Positions 17,110 to 27,200 of a stretch of 64,000 nucleotides of DNA are shown here, piece after piece. The position numbers and the translations under genes were made by a program. The stretch spans positions 1-64,000 of the forward strand of contig JAPPDJ010000096.1 in the NCBI GenBank assembly GCA_028824555.1, written 5' to 3'. The first letter of the stretch is position 1. Each line of letters begins with the position of its first letter. The notes beneath the pieces are model-generated. The model was given only the letters and a program-made list of their open reading frames with translations. It did no database searches and was not told the origin of the DNA. Source of the DNA: Gammaproteobacteria bacterium (GTDB lineage: Bacteria > Pseudomonadota > Gammaproteobacteria > Pseudomonadales > Azotimanducaceae).

Positions 17110-17590
17110 CGCTGCCTTGCGAGACCCGCTCGAGTGGCCCGCCAGCGGGAGGGGATGCGCCGAAATACGACGTCAGAATCCATGGTCTCCCACGAGGCGG
17201 CGGGACTCGCGCACGAAAACGGCGAGTTGATCTTCCACAAGCGCTCACGGCGTTCTCCGCGAACGATGCGCCGCCCGCGTCGACGGACGCATTACGCCGA
17301 GACGTCGTGGAACCTTCGCGCCAGCACGACGCGATGGTACTGTCGATCAACGGACGCACCGTCGCCGCCAGATCGGACGGCGACCCCTCGACTACGAGCA
17401 CATCTTCTTCGTCCTGTTCCAGCACCATGGAAGACCGAAAGCGGCCTGAGGGCTGGCGTGCCGGATTCGATGGCAAAGGACATGTGCATTGGCAGTACCG
17501 TGAAGTAGAGTAGGATCGCTCACCGGAACTGTGGAGTGGGCGTGGATTCCCCTACGCGCCGTCGATTTGGGACTAGCCGGAGGTTGCGCC
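17110..17590. other. intergenic region before mcrBC
   Basis: About 480 bases between the RES toxin and mcrB. An open frame ends at 17513 and its last 28 codons (ATG 17427, MEDRKRPEGWRAGF) look more protein-like than the rest; it may be a gene remnant. I recognise nothing else. Strong sequence before the mcrB start includes GGAGG at 17580-17584. Confidence 0.4.
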
Positions 17591-20005
17591 TTGGATCGTG
17601 AAACTGCCGTCCGGCTCAACCAACTCATTGCCCCGGCACTCGTTAGATGCTCGTTTCCGCTTGCGGAGGAGCTCGACCTGCCGCTTAAGGGTTTCCCTCG
17701 CCAGTGGACCGAGGGAAAGGATTGCGTCGGTGCCTATCGCATTGCGACGGAGAGCGGACGCTATCATCCTCTCCTCATTGAAACCGTTGAAGACCCTGAC
17801 CGATTCGCGCTGGTTGTGTATGCGTCAGACCGCAAAACCGTGTTGTGCGTCATCCACCAAATCGACAACGACAACCTAACTTGGACGTACGCACCTAGCA
17901 AACACGACGGGCGTAACCTGGAGCGGAAGATACGGTTCAACGCGGTCGCTCGCCAAATGGATTTGCAGCTTGACGACTCGCACGTTGCTATACCGGTGCC
18001 TCAGAAGCTGGATGAGGTAGAGCGTTTCTTATCGACGGTCCTGCTGCTGATAGATGCTCGTGCCCATGCCGATGCGCTGCCCGCGGAAGCTGGCGCGCAC
18101 CGCGACCCAGTGCCGCTATTGGACTCGCGTTACCGGCAGTTACGCGATGGCATTATCGTAGATGGTAACTTCAACGCGTTGCGGTCGTTCGTCGATTGGA
18201 TCGACTCCGCCAAGCCGAAATCCGAAGCGATCAATTGGCTCGCCGATCGGATTCAGGTTCAAGCGGCAACTGCAAGCCAGGAGATTGGTTGCCTCAGGAA
18301 GGCAGGAGTCTTGCTCATTGACGACGGCCAAGTTCGTTGTCCCGAGCAAATCGCTAGTTGGGCGGGCGAGACTTCCGACGTGGCAACTCTGATCCGCATC
18401 ATCCACGGACGCATCAGTTTCATTGGGGAGCTGCTAGGAGCACTAGGCACCGACGGCAAGACGACTGCGGAACTCCTGTCAACAGCACAGGAGAACTTCG
18501 GTCTTCAATGGAAGGGGGCCAGGCAGATCGAAGTCCGCTTGGCGTGGTTGGCTGCGGCTGCTTTGGTCGTCACCGATGACCGGGGCGCCCATCGCACAAC
18601 GCAGGACGGCTCAAGGCTCCTTGATGGACTGGCCCTCCAGCCGCACCTCTCGCGACCGGCTCCTACCGAACCGCGCTATTGGTTGATGGCCCCGGGGCCA
18701 AGCGCCAGCTATTGGGATGAATGTCACCGGGATGGAATTGCATGCCTCGGTTGGGATGAGGTCGGCGATTTCGGTCAATATGCAAGGCGAGAGGACATCG
18801 ACCTCGGGAGAAACGACTCGTTGGCTTGCTGGCAGTTCTGCCACGACATGGAGCCTGGCGACATCATCTTCGCAAAGCTCGGAACGACTAGTGTGGTTGG
18901 CCACGGCACGGTCGCGTCCGGTTACCGATTCGACGCTTCTCGGGAATCGTACAGGAACGTGCGCGACGTTGAATGGCACTCGAGCTTTCCTGATGGTGTC
19001 CGAGTCGGAGATAGGAGCTTGGTGATAAAGACCCTCACCGACGTTACGGACTATCCTGACCTCGTGCGTGATCTCAAGGAGGCGGTTGGCATCCTCCCCA
19101 CCGAACGTAGAGTGCCACCTGTGTACTCGCTCGACTCGATCCTTGATGACGGTTGTTTCTTGGGCCGCCCTGAGCTGGAAAAGTTCTACATGCGGCTCAA
19201 GTCAAAGAAGAACCTTGTCCTGCAGGGGCCGCCCGGGACAGGCAAAACATGGCTGGCCAGGCGCCTAGCTTACGCCTTGGTCGGTAGTAGGACACGTGAA
19301 CGCATCGCGGCTATCCAGTTCCATCCGACCCTGTCTTACGAGGATTTCGTGATTGGCTGGCGTCCGTCCGAGGGTGGCAAGTTGGCGTTGACTCCTGGTG
19401 TCTTTCTGCGCGCGATTGAGGCTGCTGAGGAGCATCCTGATGTACCGTACGTCGTTGTCATCGAGGAGATCAACCGGGGCAATCCGGCACAGATCTTCGG
19501 CGAGTTGATCACGCTGCTCGAGGCGGACAAGCGCACAAAGGAAGAAGCGGTCGAGCTTGCATACAGCGAGGAAGGGGCGAAGCCTGTGTATGTGCCGGAC
19601 AATCTGTACGTCATCGGAACCATGAACATTGCCGATCGTTCGCTCGCGCTCGTTGACCTCGCGTTGCGGCGGCGGTTTGCGTTCGCGACGCTTGAACCGC
19701 GGCTTGGGGACGCTTGGCACAGGTGGGTGTCGGAGAAGATGGGTGTGGACGCCCAACTTGCGCGGGAAATCCAACGGCGCATGGCAGCGCTCAACGAGAC
19801 AATTGCCAAGGCTCCAGAACTCGGCGAACAGTTCCGCGTAGGGCACAGCTACGTTACCCCATCGACTCCTCTCGAAGCTGAAACGACCAAGGCTTGGTTT
19901 CGCGATGTGGTGGAGACCGAAATCGGACCTTTGCTCGAAGAGTATTGGTTCGATGACGCGGACCAAGCTCGACGTGCGCGAGACGAGCTTCTCAAAGACG
20001 GGTGA
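17591..20005 (+). CDS. mcrB: McrB-type AAA+ GTPase with EVE-like domain
   Basis: An 804-residue motor subunit of a McrBC-type restriction system that cuts modified DNA. The N-terminal 350 residues look like winged-helix repeats. An EVE/PUA-like domain from about residue 362 (YWLMAPGPSASYWDEC.. GDIIFAKLGTTSVVGHG) probably reads a modified base. The AAA+ part has Walker A GPPGTGKT near 546, Walker B VVVIEEINRGN and the McrB signature VIGTMNIADRS near 677. TTG 17591 is chosen for the GGAGG seven bases upstream; GTG 17531 is the other candidate. The stop overlaps the mcrC start by 4 bases. Confidence 0.85.
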   Translation: MDRETAVRLNQLIAPALVRCSFPLAEELDLPLKGFPRQWTEGKDCVGAYRIATESGRYHPLLIETVEDPDRFALVVYASDRKTVLCVIHQIDNDNLTWTYAPSKHDGRNLERKIRFNAVARQMDLQLDDSHVAIPVPQKLDEVERFLSTVLLLIDARAHADALPAEAGAHRDPVPLLDSRYRQLRDGIIVDGNFNALRSFVDWIDSAKPKSEAINWLADRIQVQAATASQEIGCLRKAGVLLIDDGQVRCPEQIASWAGETSDVATLIRIIHGRISFIGELLGALGTDGKTTAELLSTAQENFGLQWKGARQIEVRLAWLAAAALVVTDDRGAHRTTQDGSRLLDGLALQPHLSRPAPTEPRYWLMAPGPSASYWDECHRDGIACLGWDEVGDFGQYARREDIDLGRNDSLACWQFCHDMEPGDIIFAKLGTTSVVGHGTVASGYRFDASRESYRNVRDVEWHSSFPDGVRVGDRSLVIKTLTDVTDYPDLVRDLKEAVGILPTERRVPPVYSLDSILDDGCFLGRPELEKFYMRLKSKKNLVLQGPPGTGKTWLARRLAYALVGSRTRERIAAIQFHPTLSYEDFVIGWRPSEGGKLALTPGVFLRAIEAAEEHPDVPYVVVIEEINRGNPAQIFGELITLLEADKRTKEEAVELAYSEEGAKPVYVPDNLYVIGTMNIADRSLALVDLALRRRFAFATLEPRLGDAWHRWVSEKMGVDAQLAREIQRRMAALNETIAKAPELGEQFRVGHSYVTPSTPLEAETTKAWFRDVVETEIGPLLEEYWFDDADQARRARDELLKDG

Positions 20006-21186
20006 GCGAAACCTCGTCAGCCTTGGAAGGCGAGGAACCGGGTGGCATTCCCATCCGCAACCTCTGGCTTCTGATGCTCTATGCGTCCGATCTCTTCCGT
20101 ACGAGTGGAACGAAGCTAGTTGATCGGGAGGATCTGCCCGATGATCTCCCGGATGTCATTGCGGAGGTCTTGGCCCACGCGGTGGCGGAACGCCTACGGC
20201 GTAACCTCCATCGGGCGTACGAGCAGCGCCACGCCATCCTAGATCGTGTTCGTGGCTCCATCGACGTGCTTGGAACGGAATCGGGGCGATTGCTCGAACG
20301 CGGCAAGGTTGCGTGTCGGTTTGAGGAACTGACCATCGACACTCCGCGAAACCGATACGTTCGTGGTGCGCTGGAATCCATTGCTCGCGTTGTGGAAGGC
20401 CGTGGTTTGGAGAGGCGCTGCCGTGGGCTTGCCCACGACCTTGGCAACATGGGTGTCGGTGCCCACGTTCCGTCATCGCGAGAGGTCGGTGCGGACCGAT
20501 TCGGCCGGCATGACGTCGATGACCGCTTCATGGTGGCTGCGGCTCGGCTAGCCTTCGACCTGCTTCTTCCAACGGAATCCGATGGGCAGTACTTGCTGTC
20601 GGCGGCTAGCCGGAATGTCCACTGGCTGCGGAAGCTCTTCGAGAAGGCGGTGTATGGCTTCTACCGAGTCGTGCTTCCAAGCGATTGGCAGGTATTGCAT
20701 GGCCATGTTCTGCATTGGCCTGTCGAGGCAAGGACGCTTGGGCTCGACGCTATCCTGCCGAGAATGGAAACGGACATTGAGCTTCTGCACCGACCAACCG
20801 GACGTAGAATCGTCATCGACACGAAGTTCACGGCCATGCTTAAGCCGGGCCAGTACCGCGACCGGGCTCTCACCAGCGGCTACCTGTACCAAATCTACGC
20901 GTATCTGCGAACGCAGGAGGAAGCGGACTCGCCTTGGCCAACCGAGGGCGTGCTCTTGCATCCAACTGTCGGCGATTCCATAGACGAGGCGGCGAAGATC
21001 CAAGGGCACGTTGTCAGGCTCACGACCGTGGACCTGCACGGCACGGCGGCCGCCTTCAGGGAGCAACTTGTGCGAATCGTCGAGCCGGCTAGCGGGTACG
21101 GGCTGGACTTCGGGGCATTGCTGCCAAACGTCACGACCGCCACAGCCGTCGATGCCGCACGATTGGGCGGGGTCGTCGACGATTGA
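20002..21186 (+). CDS. mcrC: McrC nuclease subunit
   Basis: A 394-residue partner of McrB. The N-terminus IPIRNLWLLMLYASDLF matches McrC, and the C-terminal PD-(D/E)xK core is visible as LGLDAILPRMETDIELL followed by RRIVIDTKF, with the downstream YLYQIYAYL helix. It cuts DNA when McrB translocates between recognised sites. GTG 20002 overlaps the mcrB stop (GTGA). A copy of the first about 48 bases of the downstream phosphorylase gene begins on its last base. Confidence 0.87.
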   Translation: MSETSSALEGEEPGGIPIRNLWLLMLYASDLFRTSGTKLVDREDLPDDLPDVIAEVLAHAVAERLRRNLHRAYEQRHAILDRVRGSIDVLGTESGRLLERGKVACRFEELTIDTPRNRYVRGALESIARVVEGRGLERRCRGLAHDLGNMGVGAHVPSSREVGADRFGRHDVDDRFMVAAARLAFDLLLPTESDGQYLLSAASRNVHWLRKLFEKAVYGFYRVVLPSDWQVLHGHVLHWPVEARTLGLDAILPRMETDIELLHRPTGRRIVIDTKFTAMLKPGQYRDRALTSGYLYQIYAYLRTQEEADSPWPTEGVLLHPTVGDSIDEAAKIQGHVVRLTTVDLHGTAAAFREQLVRIVEPASGYGLDFGALLPNVTTATAVDAARLGGVVDD

Positions 21187-21235
21187 TGGTCCGTACCGCG
21201 ATCATTGGCGGGACCAGGCAGCTTGGTGGGAGCTC
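21186..21235 (+). pseudogene. truncated duplicate of phosphorylase gene 5' end
   Basis: The sequence from ATG 21186 matches the start of the phosphorylase gene at 22384 over about 48 bases; the block CGATCATTGGCGGGAC is identical and the translation reads M-V-RTAIIGGT against M-TY-RTAIIGGT. It stops after about 18 codons. The Rpn gene lies between this fragment and the intact gene. Confidence 0.75.
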
Positions 21236-21360
21236 CCTGTGTAGTCCGCCTCGCCCAAATCCTAACGTTTCCGTCCTACCACCTCAGGGGTGATGGCTGA
21301 CCAGCCTTTCAGCCTGTTCCTACATATTCCCCGCATGCGTCCCGCTACGGTTGGGTCGTC

Positions 21361-22341
21361 ATGCACGATCCCATCTACAGGCGCTTGTTCGCGTTCCCGC
21401 GCATGGTGGCGGACCTGCTCCGCGCCGTCGGCGAGCCGGGCTGGATCGACGCTGTCGACTTCGGCGCGCTTGAGGACGTGTCGGCCCAGTACGTTGGTGA
21501 CGGCGGCCAGCAGCGGCGAGGCGATGCGGTTTGGCGGGTGCGGTTCCGGAACCGCTGGCTCTACCTGCTTTTGTTGCTGGAGTTCCAGTCCAACGTTGAC
21601 CCGCGCATGGCGCCGCGCAACATCGAGTACACGGCGCTCCTGTATCGGGAGCTGGGCCGCCGCGGCGAGTTGCGGCCGCTCGGCGAGTGGCCGCCGGTGC
21701 TGCCCCTTGTGCTCTACAACGGGAGCGCTCCGTGGACGGCCCGAAGGGAGATGCGGGAATTGATCGCACTGGTGGCACCATCGCTGGAGCCATTCCAGCC
21801 GACGCAGCGGACGCTGGTCCTTGACGAGCAGCATGTGAAGCTAGACGATTTGCCGGTCGGGAACCTGGTGCGGGCGCTGGCGGGCTTGGAACAGAGCCGG
21901 ACATCGGCGGACGTGGTTCGGGTCGTGTCTGCGTTGCGGGAGCTGCTTCAGGCACCTGGAGACGCGGAGCTGGGCCGGGCCTTTGTGGGGTGGATTCGAC
22001 ACAACATGGCGAGGATGGCCCCGGCCGGCACCGAGATCGAACTGGGGCAGACCTTGGAGGAAGCGACGGTGACATTGGCAGAGCGCTGGGCCGAGTGGCC
22101 AAAGCAATGGCATCGCGAGGGTGTGGCGGAAGGTCGGCGTGAGGGCTTGGCGCGAGATCGGGAGCTACTGTGTCGCCAGGTCGCGGTGCGCTTTGGCAGT
22201 GCGGTGGGCGAGCGTACCGGTGCGCTTCTCGCTGGCGTCGACGATTGGGACCGGCTGTCCGAAGTGGGCGACCTGGTTGTTCGCGCCGATACCGGCGCCG
22301 ACTTCCTGCACCGTCTGACCGCCACGGTTCGCTCCGCCTGA
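21361..22341 (+). CDS. Rpn-family PD-(D/E)xK nuclease / YhgA-like transposase
   Basis: A 326-residue protein of the Rpn (Transposase_31, YhgA-like) group. DPIYRRLFAFPRMVADLL opens the fold, VWRVRFRNRWLYLLLLLEFQSNVD carries the acidic strand with E-x-Q, and VLPLVLYNGSAPW is a family hallmark; the C-terminal region (LARDRELLCRQVAVRFG) matches the DUF4351-type tail. Rpn proteins of Escherichia coli are DNA nucleases that promote RecA-independent recombination. It sits alone between two copies of the phosphorylase gene start. Confidence 0.82.
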   Translation: MHDPIYRRLFAFPRMVADLLRAVGEPGWIDAVDFGALEDVSAQYVGDGGQQRRGDAVWRVRFRNRWLYLLLLLEFQSNVDPRMAPRNIEYTALLYRELGRRGELRPLGEWPPVLPLVLYNGSAPWTARREMRELIALVAPSLEPFQPTQRTLVLDEQHVKLDDLPVGNLVRALAGLEQSRTSADVVRVVSALRELLQAPGDAELGRAFVGWIRHNMARMAPAGTEIELGQTLEEATVTLAERWAEWPKQWHREGVAEGRREGLARDRELLCRQVAVRFGSAVGERTGALLAGVDDWDRLSEVGDLVVRADTGADFLHRLTATVRSA

Positions 22342-22383
22342 CGCGGGAGGAAAGCTGTCCCAAAAGGCGGTGAGGGGAAACAC

Positions 22384-23115
22384 ATGACCTACCGCACCGC
22401 GATCATTGGCGGGACGATGCGGCTTGCTGGGAGCCCCGGCAAGGCTGTGGGTGCGGAAGAGCTGGCTACGCCTTTTGGGCGGGCCAGTCATGCTGCTGAA
22501 TATCCGGGTGCCGATACGATCTTCGTCAATCGCCACGGTGCGGGTGGGGAGTTTCTTGCGCATCGGGTGAACTACCGGGCCAACATGCACTTCCTGAAGC
22601 GTTGCGGGGTGCGGGAGGCGCTTGCCGTCTTCGCGGTGGGGGGGATCGATCGGACGCTCGCGGATGGCGACTTTGCGATTCCCCATGACCTGATCGACTA
22701 CACCTGGGGGCGGGAGCACACCTTTGCGCCGGAAGAAGGTGTGCGGCACATTGAGTTTGGTGAGCCGTTTGATGCCTCGGTTCGGGCGCGGATTCGTCAG
22801 GCGGCGGGGCGGGCAGGGATCGCGGTGCGGGATGGCGGCGTTTATGGGGTCACGCAAGGCCCTCGCCTGGAGACCCCGGCGGAGATCGATCGCATGGAGC
22901 GCGATGGCTGCACGCTGGTGGGAATGACCGCCATGCCGGAGGCGGCGCTGGCGCGAGAGCTGGGCATTGCCTATGCCGGTGTCTGTGTGGTGGTGAATCC
23001 GGCGGCGGGGCGGGGCACGGGTGCCATCGACGGAGCCGACATTCGCGGCGTGATTGCGCGTTCGGAGGAGCCGCTAGCGCGGCTCGTAGCCGAGTTCCTC
23101 GAGGGCGGTGGCTAG
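22384..23115 (+). CDS. S-methyl-5'-thioinosine phosphorylase-like purine phosphorylase
   Basis: A 243-residue enzyme of the MTAP/PNP family. Motifs include AIIGGT at the N-terminus, FVNRHGAGGEFLAHRVNYRA (phosphate and ribose contacts), RDGGVYGVTQGPRLETPAEI and GMTAMPEAALARELGIAYA. In Pseudomonas the equivalent gene beside mfd encodes methylthioinosine phosphorylase, so the likely reaction is phosphorolysis of methylthioinosine (or methylthioadenosine) in methionine and purine salvage. Its 3' end overlaps the end of the convergent CsiV-family gene. Confidence 0.85.
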   Translation: MTYRTAIIGGTMRLAGSPGKAVGAEELATPFGRASHAAEYPGADTIFVNRHGAGGEFLAHRVNYRANMHFLKRCGVREALAVFAVGGIDRTLADGDFAIPHDLIDYTWGREHTFAPEEGVRHIEFGEPFDASVRARIRQAAGRAGIAVRDGGVYGVTQGPRLETPAEIDRMERDGCTLVGMTAMPEAALARELGIAYAGVCVVVNPAAGRGTGAIDGADIRGVIARSEEPLARLVAEFLEGGG

Positions 23116-24129
23116 CTCTGGCGGCTCCTCGATGGGGTCGATCTGCACCAGAAGGCCGAACGCCGGATGGTCGAAATAATGCAGTTCGCCGTCGGCGAGG
23201 CGGCGGTTCTCCTGCATGAGTGCGAGTCCGCCACTCGGCAGGGAGCGGGTCAGGAGCACCTCGAACTGGGGATAGGGGCGGGCGGTTAGCCGCAGCGTGC
23301 CTTCGATCTCGTGGCGTCCGTTGGCGCGTTTCGGGCCCAGTTGCACCAGCATGGACGTGGCGGAGCGGGGTGGTTCGGCGCGCTGCCGCCATGCGCCGGC
23401 GGCGAGCACGCGGAATCGCCGGCTGAGGGTGTCGCGAACGCCTTGCAGCGAACGAAGCTCGGACCAGCCTCGAAGCGTTGCCTCTCGCAGTTGCTCGTAG
23501 TGCGTCTGAGCCTGGTCCCGGACCTTCCATTGTGCAAGGGCTTCCTCGTCAGGTTCCACGGCATGGGTGGCAGGGGGGAAGCGCGGCGTGCGCCCATCCT
23601 CGAAGCAGGCGTGCACAGCGGTGGAGTGGAATTCGTTGCCAAACGCTGTGACGACGCCGGCGGGCCAATAGGTGCGGGGTTCCACCATTCGCTCGCCGGT
23701 GCCTTCGCAGTCGGGATGCGGGATGGGCTTCATCCAGGCGGGGCGTTCTGGTCGGCCGGCGGGGGTGAGGAGAATGGGTAACGCCAGCGGCACGGGGCCG
23801 TAGCCGCAGCCATGCAAGGGTTCCTCTTGGGGCACGACTGCGCGGGCGATGGCTTGGTGCGGTAGGTGCAGGTCTTCCACAAGATGCACTGGTGCAGCCC
23901 CTGTGTCGTCCCGAGTGAACGCAATCATCTCCACTCGGACCCACAGGGCATCGCGCAAGCGCTCGAGCTCGGATGGAAGTATCGCATCGGCCGCCGGTGT
24001 TGAACCGGCCAGCAGGACGGCTAGGAGGGGTAGCACGGAGAATCCGAGCGGCCATTGCCGCCACCGAGAAAGGCGGGGACGCCTTCGTCGGCCCCCCCTC
24101 AAGGGGAGAGGGATGGGAGACGCCAGCAA
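23074..24129 (-). CDS. CsiV-family periplasmic protein
   Basis: A 351-residue secreted protein downstream of mfd. After a basic N-terminus comes a hydrophobic signal (WPLGFSVLPLLAVLLAGSTPAADA), then VRVEMIAFTR, and the C-terminal ELHYFDHPAFGLLVQIDPIE typical of the CsiV family. In Vibrio cholerae CsiV helps the LpoA-PBP1A cell-wall synthase. I placed the start at TTG 24129 because AGGAGG lies just before it; the frame is open to 24228 and the true start is uncertain. The mfd-csiV gap holds a GC-rich hairpin. Confidence 0.78.
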   Translation of the reverse strand: MLASPIPLPLRGGRRRRPRLSRWRQWPLGFSVLPLLAVLLAGSTPAADAILPSELERLRDALWVRVEMIAFTRDDTGAAPVHLVEDLHLPHQAIARAVVPQEEPLHGCGYGPVPLALPILLTPAGRPERPAWMKPIPHPDCEGTGERMVEPRTYWPAGVVTAFGNEFHSTAVHACFEDGRTPRFPPATHAVEPDEEALAQWKVRDQAQTHYEQLREATLRGWSELRSLQGVRDTLSRRFRVLAAGAWRQRAEPPRSATSMLVQLGPKRANGRHEIEGTLRLTARPYPQFEVLLTRSLPSGGLALMQENRRLADGELHYFDHPAFGLLVQIDPIEEPPELATALEELGYEPR

Positions 24130-24200
24130 CGCCTCCCTCCTGTCACTCCCGCCTTGCCGGGGCGGCTTTGCCGATGCAAGTGAACCACAAGAACACTGGG

Positions 24201-27200
24201 CTACGCGCCTGCGGCCCGGGTGGCCCAACGGGCTGTTTCGGCATCCGTGGATGCGGAACCAGGCGATGCCTCCTCACCTTCCTCTTCCGGCGTCAGCCGT
24301 TCCACCAGTTCCTCCACGAACTGGAACCGCTTCTCGGCCTCCTCGAGCGACCGAGAAATGCGCAGGCGGCTGGTGGATTCGTTGCGGGCGCCTCCCTGAA
24401 GCTGGTATGTGCCGGGTTCTGCCTGCACCAGTCGGACGAGCGCCAGCGCGTCCGCTCGCGGATCCGGACCGAATTCGAGGCGGCCGCCGCCAATGCCCAC
24501 GTCGATACGGGCGATGCCGATGGCGCCGGCGGCGAGCTTCAGCGCGGTGGTGCGGAACAGGCTGCGGAGCGGATCGGGCAGCAGGCCAAAGCGGTCGATC
24601 ATCTCGATCTTGAGTTCGTCGAGGGCGCCCACCGTCGCCGCGTTGCTGATGCGCTTGTACATGATGAGGCGCATGTGAACGTCGGGCAGGTAGTCGTCCG
24701 GTATCAGCGCCGGCACGTGCAGGTTGACGTCGTGGCTGGTGTCGAGGGGCTCGGTGAGGTTCGGCGTCGTGCCGGAGCGGATGGCCTTGACCGCGCGCTC
24801 GAGCATGTCCATGTAGAGGGAGAAGCCGATGGTCTCGATCTGGCCGGATTGGTCATCCCCCAAGAGCTCGCCGGCGCCGCGAATCTCGAGGTCATGGGTG
24901 GCGAGGGTGAAGCCGATGCCGAGCTCGCCGGAGGATTCGATGGCGTCGAGGCGCTTGCGGGCGTCCGGCGTCATCTCGCGCGGATCGGGCGTCAGCAGAT
25001 AGGCATAGGCCTGGCGGTGCGAGCGGCCCACACGCCCGCGCAATTGATGTAGCTGCGCCAGCCCAAAGCGATCCGCCCGCTCGATGACGATGGTGTTGGC
25101 GTTAGGGATGTCGAGGCCGTTCTCGACGATGGTGGTGCAGACGAGGACGTTCACGCGCCGGTGGTAGAAGTCCGTCATCACCCGCTCAAGGTCGCGCTTC
25201 GGCATCTGCCCGTGACCGACGCCGATGCGCGCCTGGGGTGCAAGTTCCTTGATCTCCGCCGCAACCCGTTCGATGGAGCGGATTTCGTTGTGGACGTAGA
25301 AAACCTGTCCGCCGCGGGCAAGTTCCCGGCTAATGGCCTCGGTGACGAGACTGCGCGAACGGCGCATGACGAAGGTCTTGATGGCCAGCCGTCGCGCCGG
25401 TGGGGTGGCGATGATGGAAAGATCCCTGAGCCCGCTCATGGCGATGTTCAATGTGCGCGGGATGGGCGTTGCCGTCAGCGTCAGCACGTCGGCTTCCGCC
25501 CGCAGGCTCTTCAGGCGTTCTTTCTGCCGCACGCCGAAGCGGTGCTCCTCGTCGATGACGATGAGGCCGAGATTGCGGAAGCGGAACTGGGCCGAGAGCA
25601 GGCGATGGGTGCCGATGACAACGTCGACGCGACCGTTCGCCAGGTCTTCGGCCAGCGCTTTCACTTCCTTGTCTGCACGCAGTCGGGAGACGGCACCGAC
25701 GCTGACGGGCCAATCCGCGAACCGGTCGGAGAAGGTCTCGAAGTGCTGCTGCGCCAAGAGCGTCGTCGGCGTCAGCACCGCCACCTGCTTGCCGCTCTGC
25801 ACCGCCAGGAACGCCGCCCGCATGGCCACTTCGGTCTTGCCGAAGCCGACGTCGCCGCAGATCAGGCGGTCGGTGGCGCGGCGGGAGGTGAGGTCCTCGA
25901 TCACGGCGTCGATGGCCGTGGCCTGATCCGGCGTCGCGTCGAAGGGGAACTGTTCGCAGAAGCGTTGGTAGTCGTCCTCAGGGGCGCCGAAGGCGAAGCT
26001 CTCGGACGCCTCGCGGCGGGCGTAGATGTCGAGCAGTTCCGCCGCCACGTCGTGCACCTTTTCCGCAGCGCGGCGCTTGGCCTTGTCCCACTGATCGGAG
26101 CCGAGTCGATGCAGCGGCGCGTTCTCCTCGCTCGCACCGGTGTAGCGGGAGACAAGGTGCAGCGCGGTCACCGGCACATAGACCTTGGCCTCTTCGGCAT
26201 ATTCGAGGCACAGGAACTCCATCGGGTAGCCGTCGATGGTGAGGGTGACGAGCCCGCGGTAGCGTCCCACGCCGTGGTCGAGATGCACCACGGGCGCGCC
26301 GATGTTGAGTTCGGTCATGTGGCGAATGACGGCGTCCGGGTCCACTCCGGCACGCCGGTTTGCTTCGGCGGCGCTCTCGTGGCGGTGGCCGAGGATCTCC
26401 GTCTCCGTGACGATGGCGATGTCGCCCTGCCAAAGGCCCCGTTCGAGCGGCGCCACTGCCAACATCGGGCGGCTTGCGGCTTCAGGCGCTTCGGTGCCGC
26501 GCAGGAAATCGCGGATGTCGTCGATCTCGCGGGTAACGATGCCGGCGCGGCGAAGCAGATCGTCCAGATGGGCCCGCCGACCGGCGCTCTCGGCCGTGAG
26601 CGCGATCCGCGCCGAGGCGTTGCCAACGAAGGCCCGCAGGCTGCGCATCGGATCGCGCGCACGGTGATTGGCGGCGAGGTCCGGCAGCTCTCGACTGGCG
26701 AAGTCCACCCGGCCGCGCCGCCGCTCGCCGGTCTTGTCGAGACAGATACGGGCGAAGGGCGCCATCCGCTGGCGTACCTCGTCGCTCGTCAAGCAGAGTT
26801 CGCGGGGCGCGAGAATGGGTCGCTCGATGTCGTGTCGCAGCGACTCGTAGCGCGCAGCCACGTCCGCGAGGTGGCGCGCCACTGCGGCTTCGGTGTCGTC
26901 CTCCACCACTAGCACGGCGTCTTCCGCCAGGTGGTCGGTGAGCACGGACGTGGTCTCGAAGAAGAGCGGCAGGTAGTACTCCACGCCTTGTGAGGCGACA
27001 CCCTCGCTCACCTCCTGATAGATCTGGCAGCGGCGCACGTCCACCTCGAAGGTGGTGTGCCACTTGGCGCGGAAGCGGGCGATGCCGGCGGCATCGAGCG
27101 GCACCTCCAAGGCCGGCAGCACGCGCACGGCGTCGGTTTCGGCGACGGTGCGTTGGCTGTCGGCATCGAATGTGCGCAGGCTGTCGACCTCGTCGTCGAA

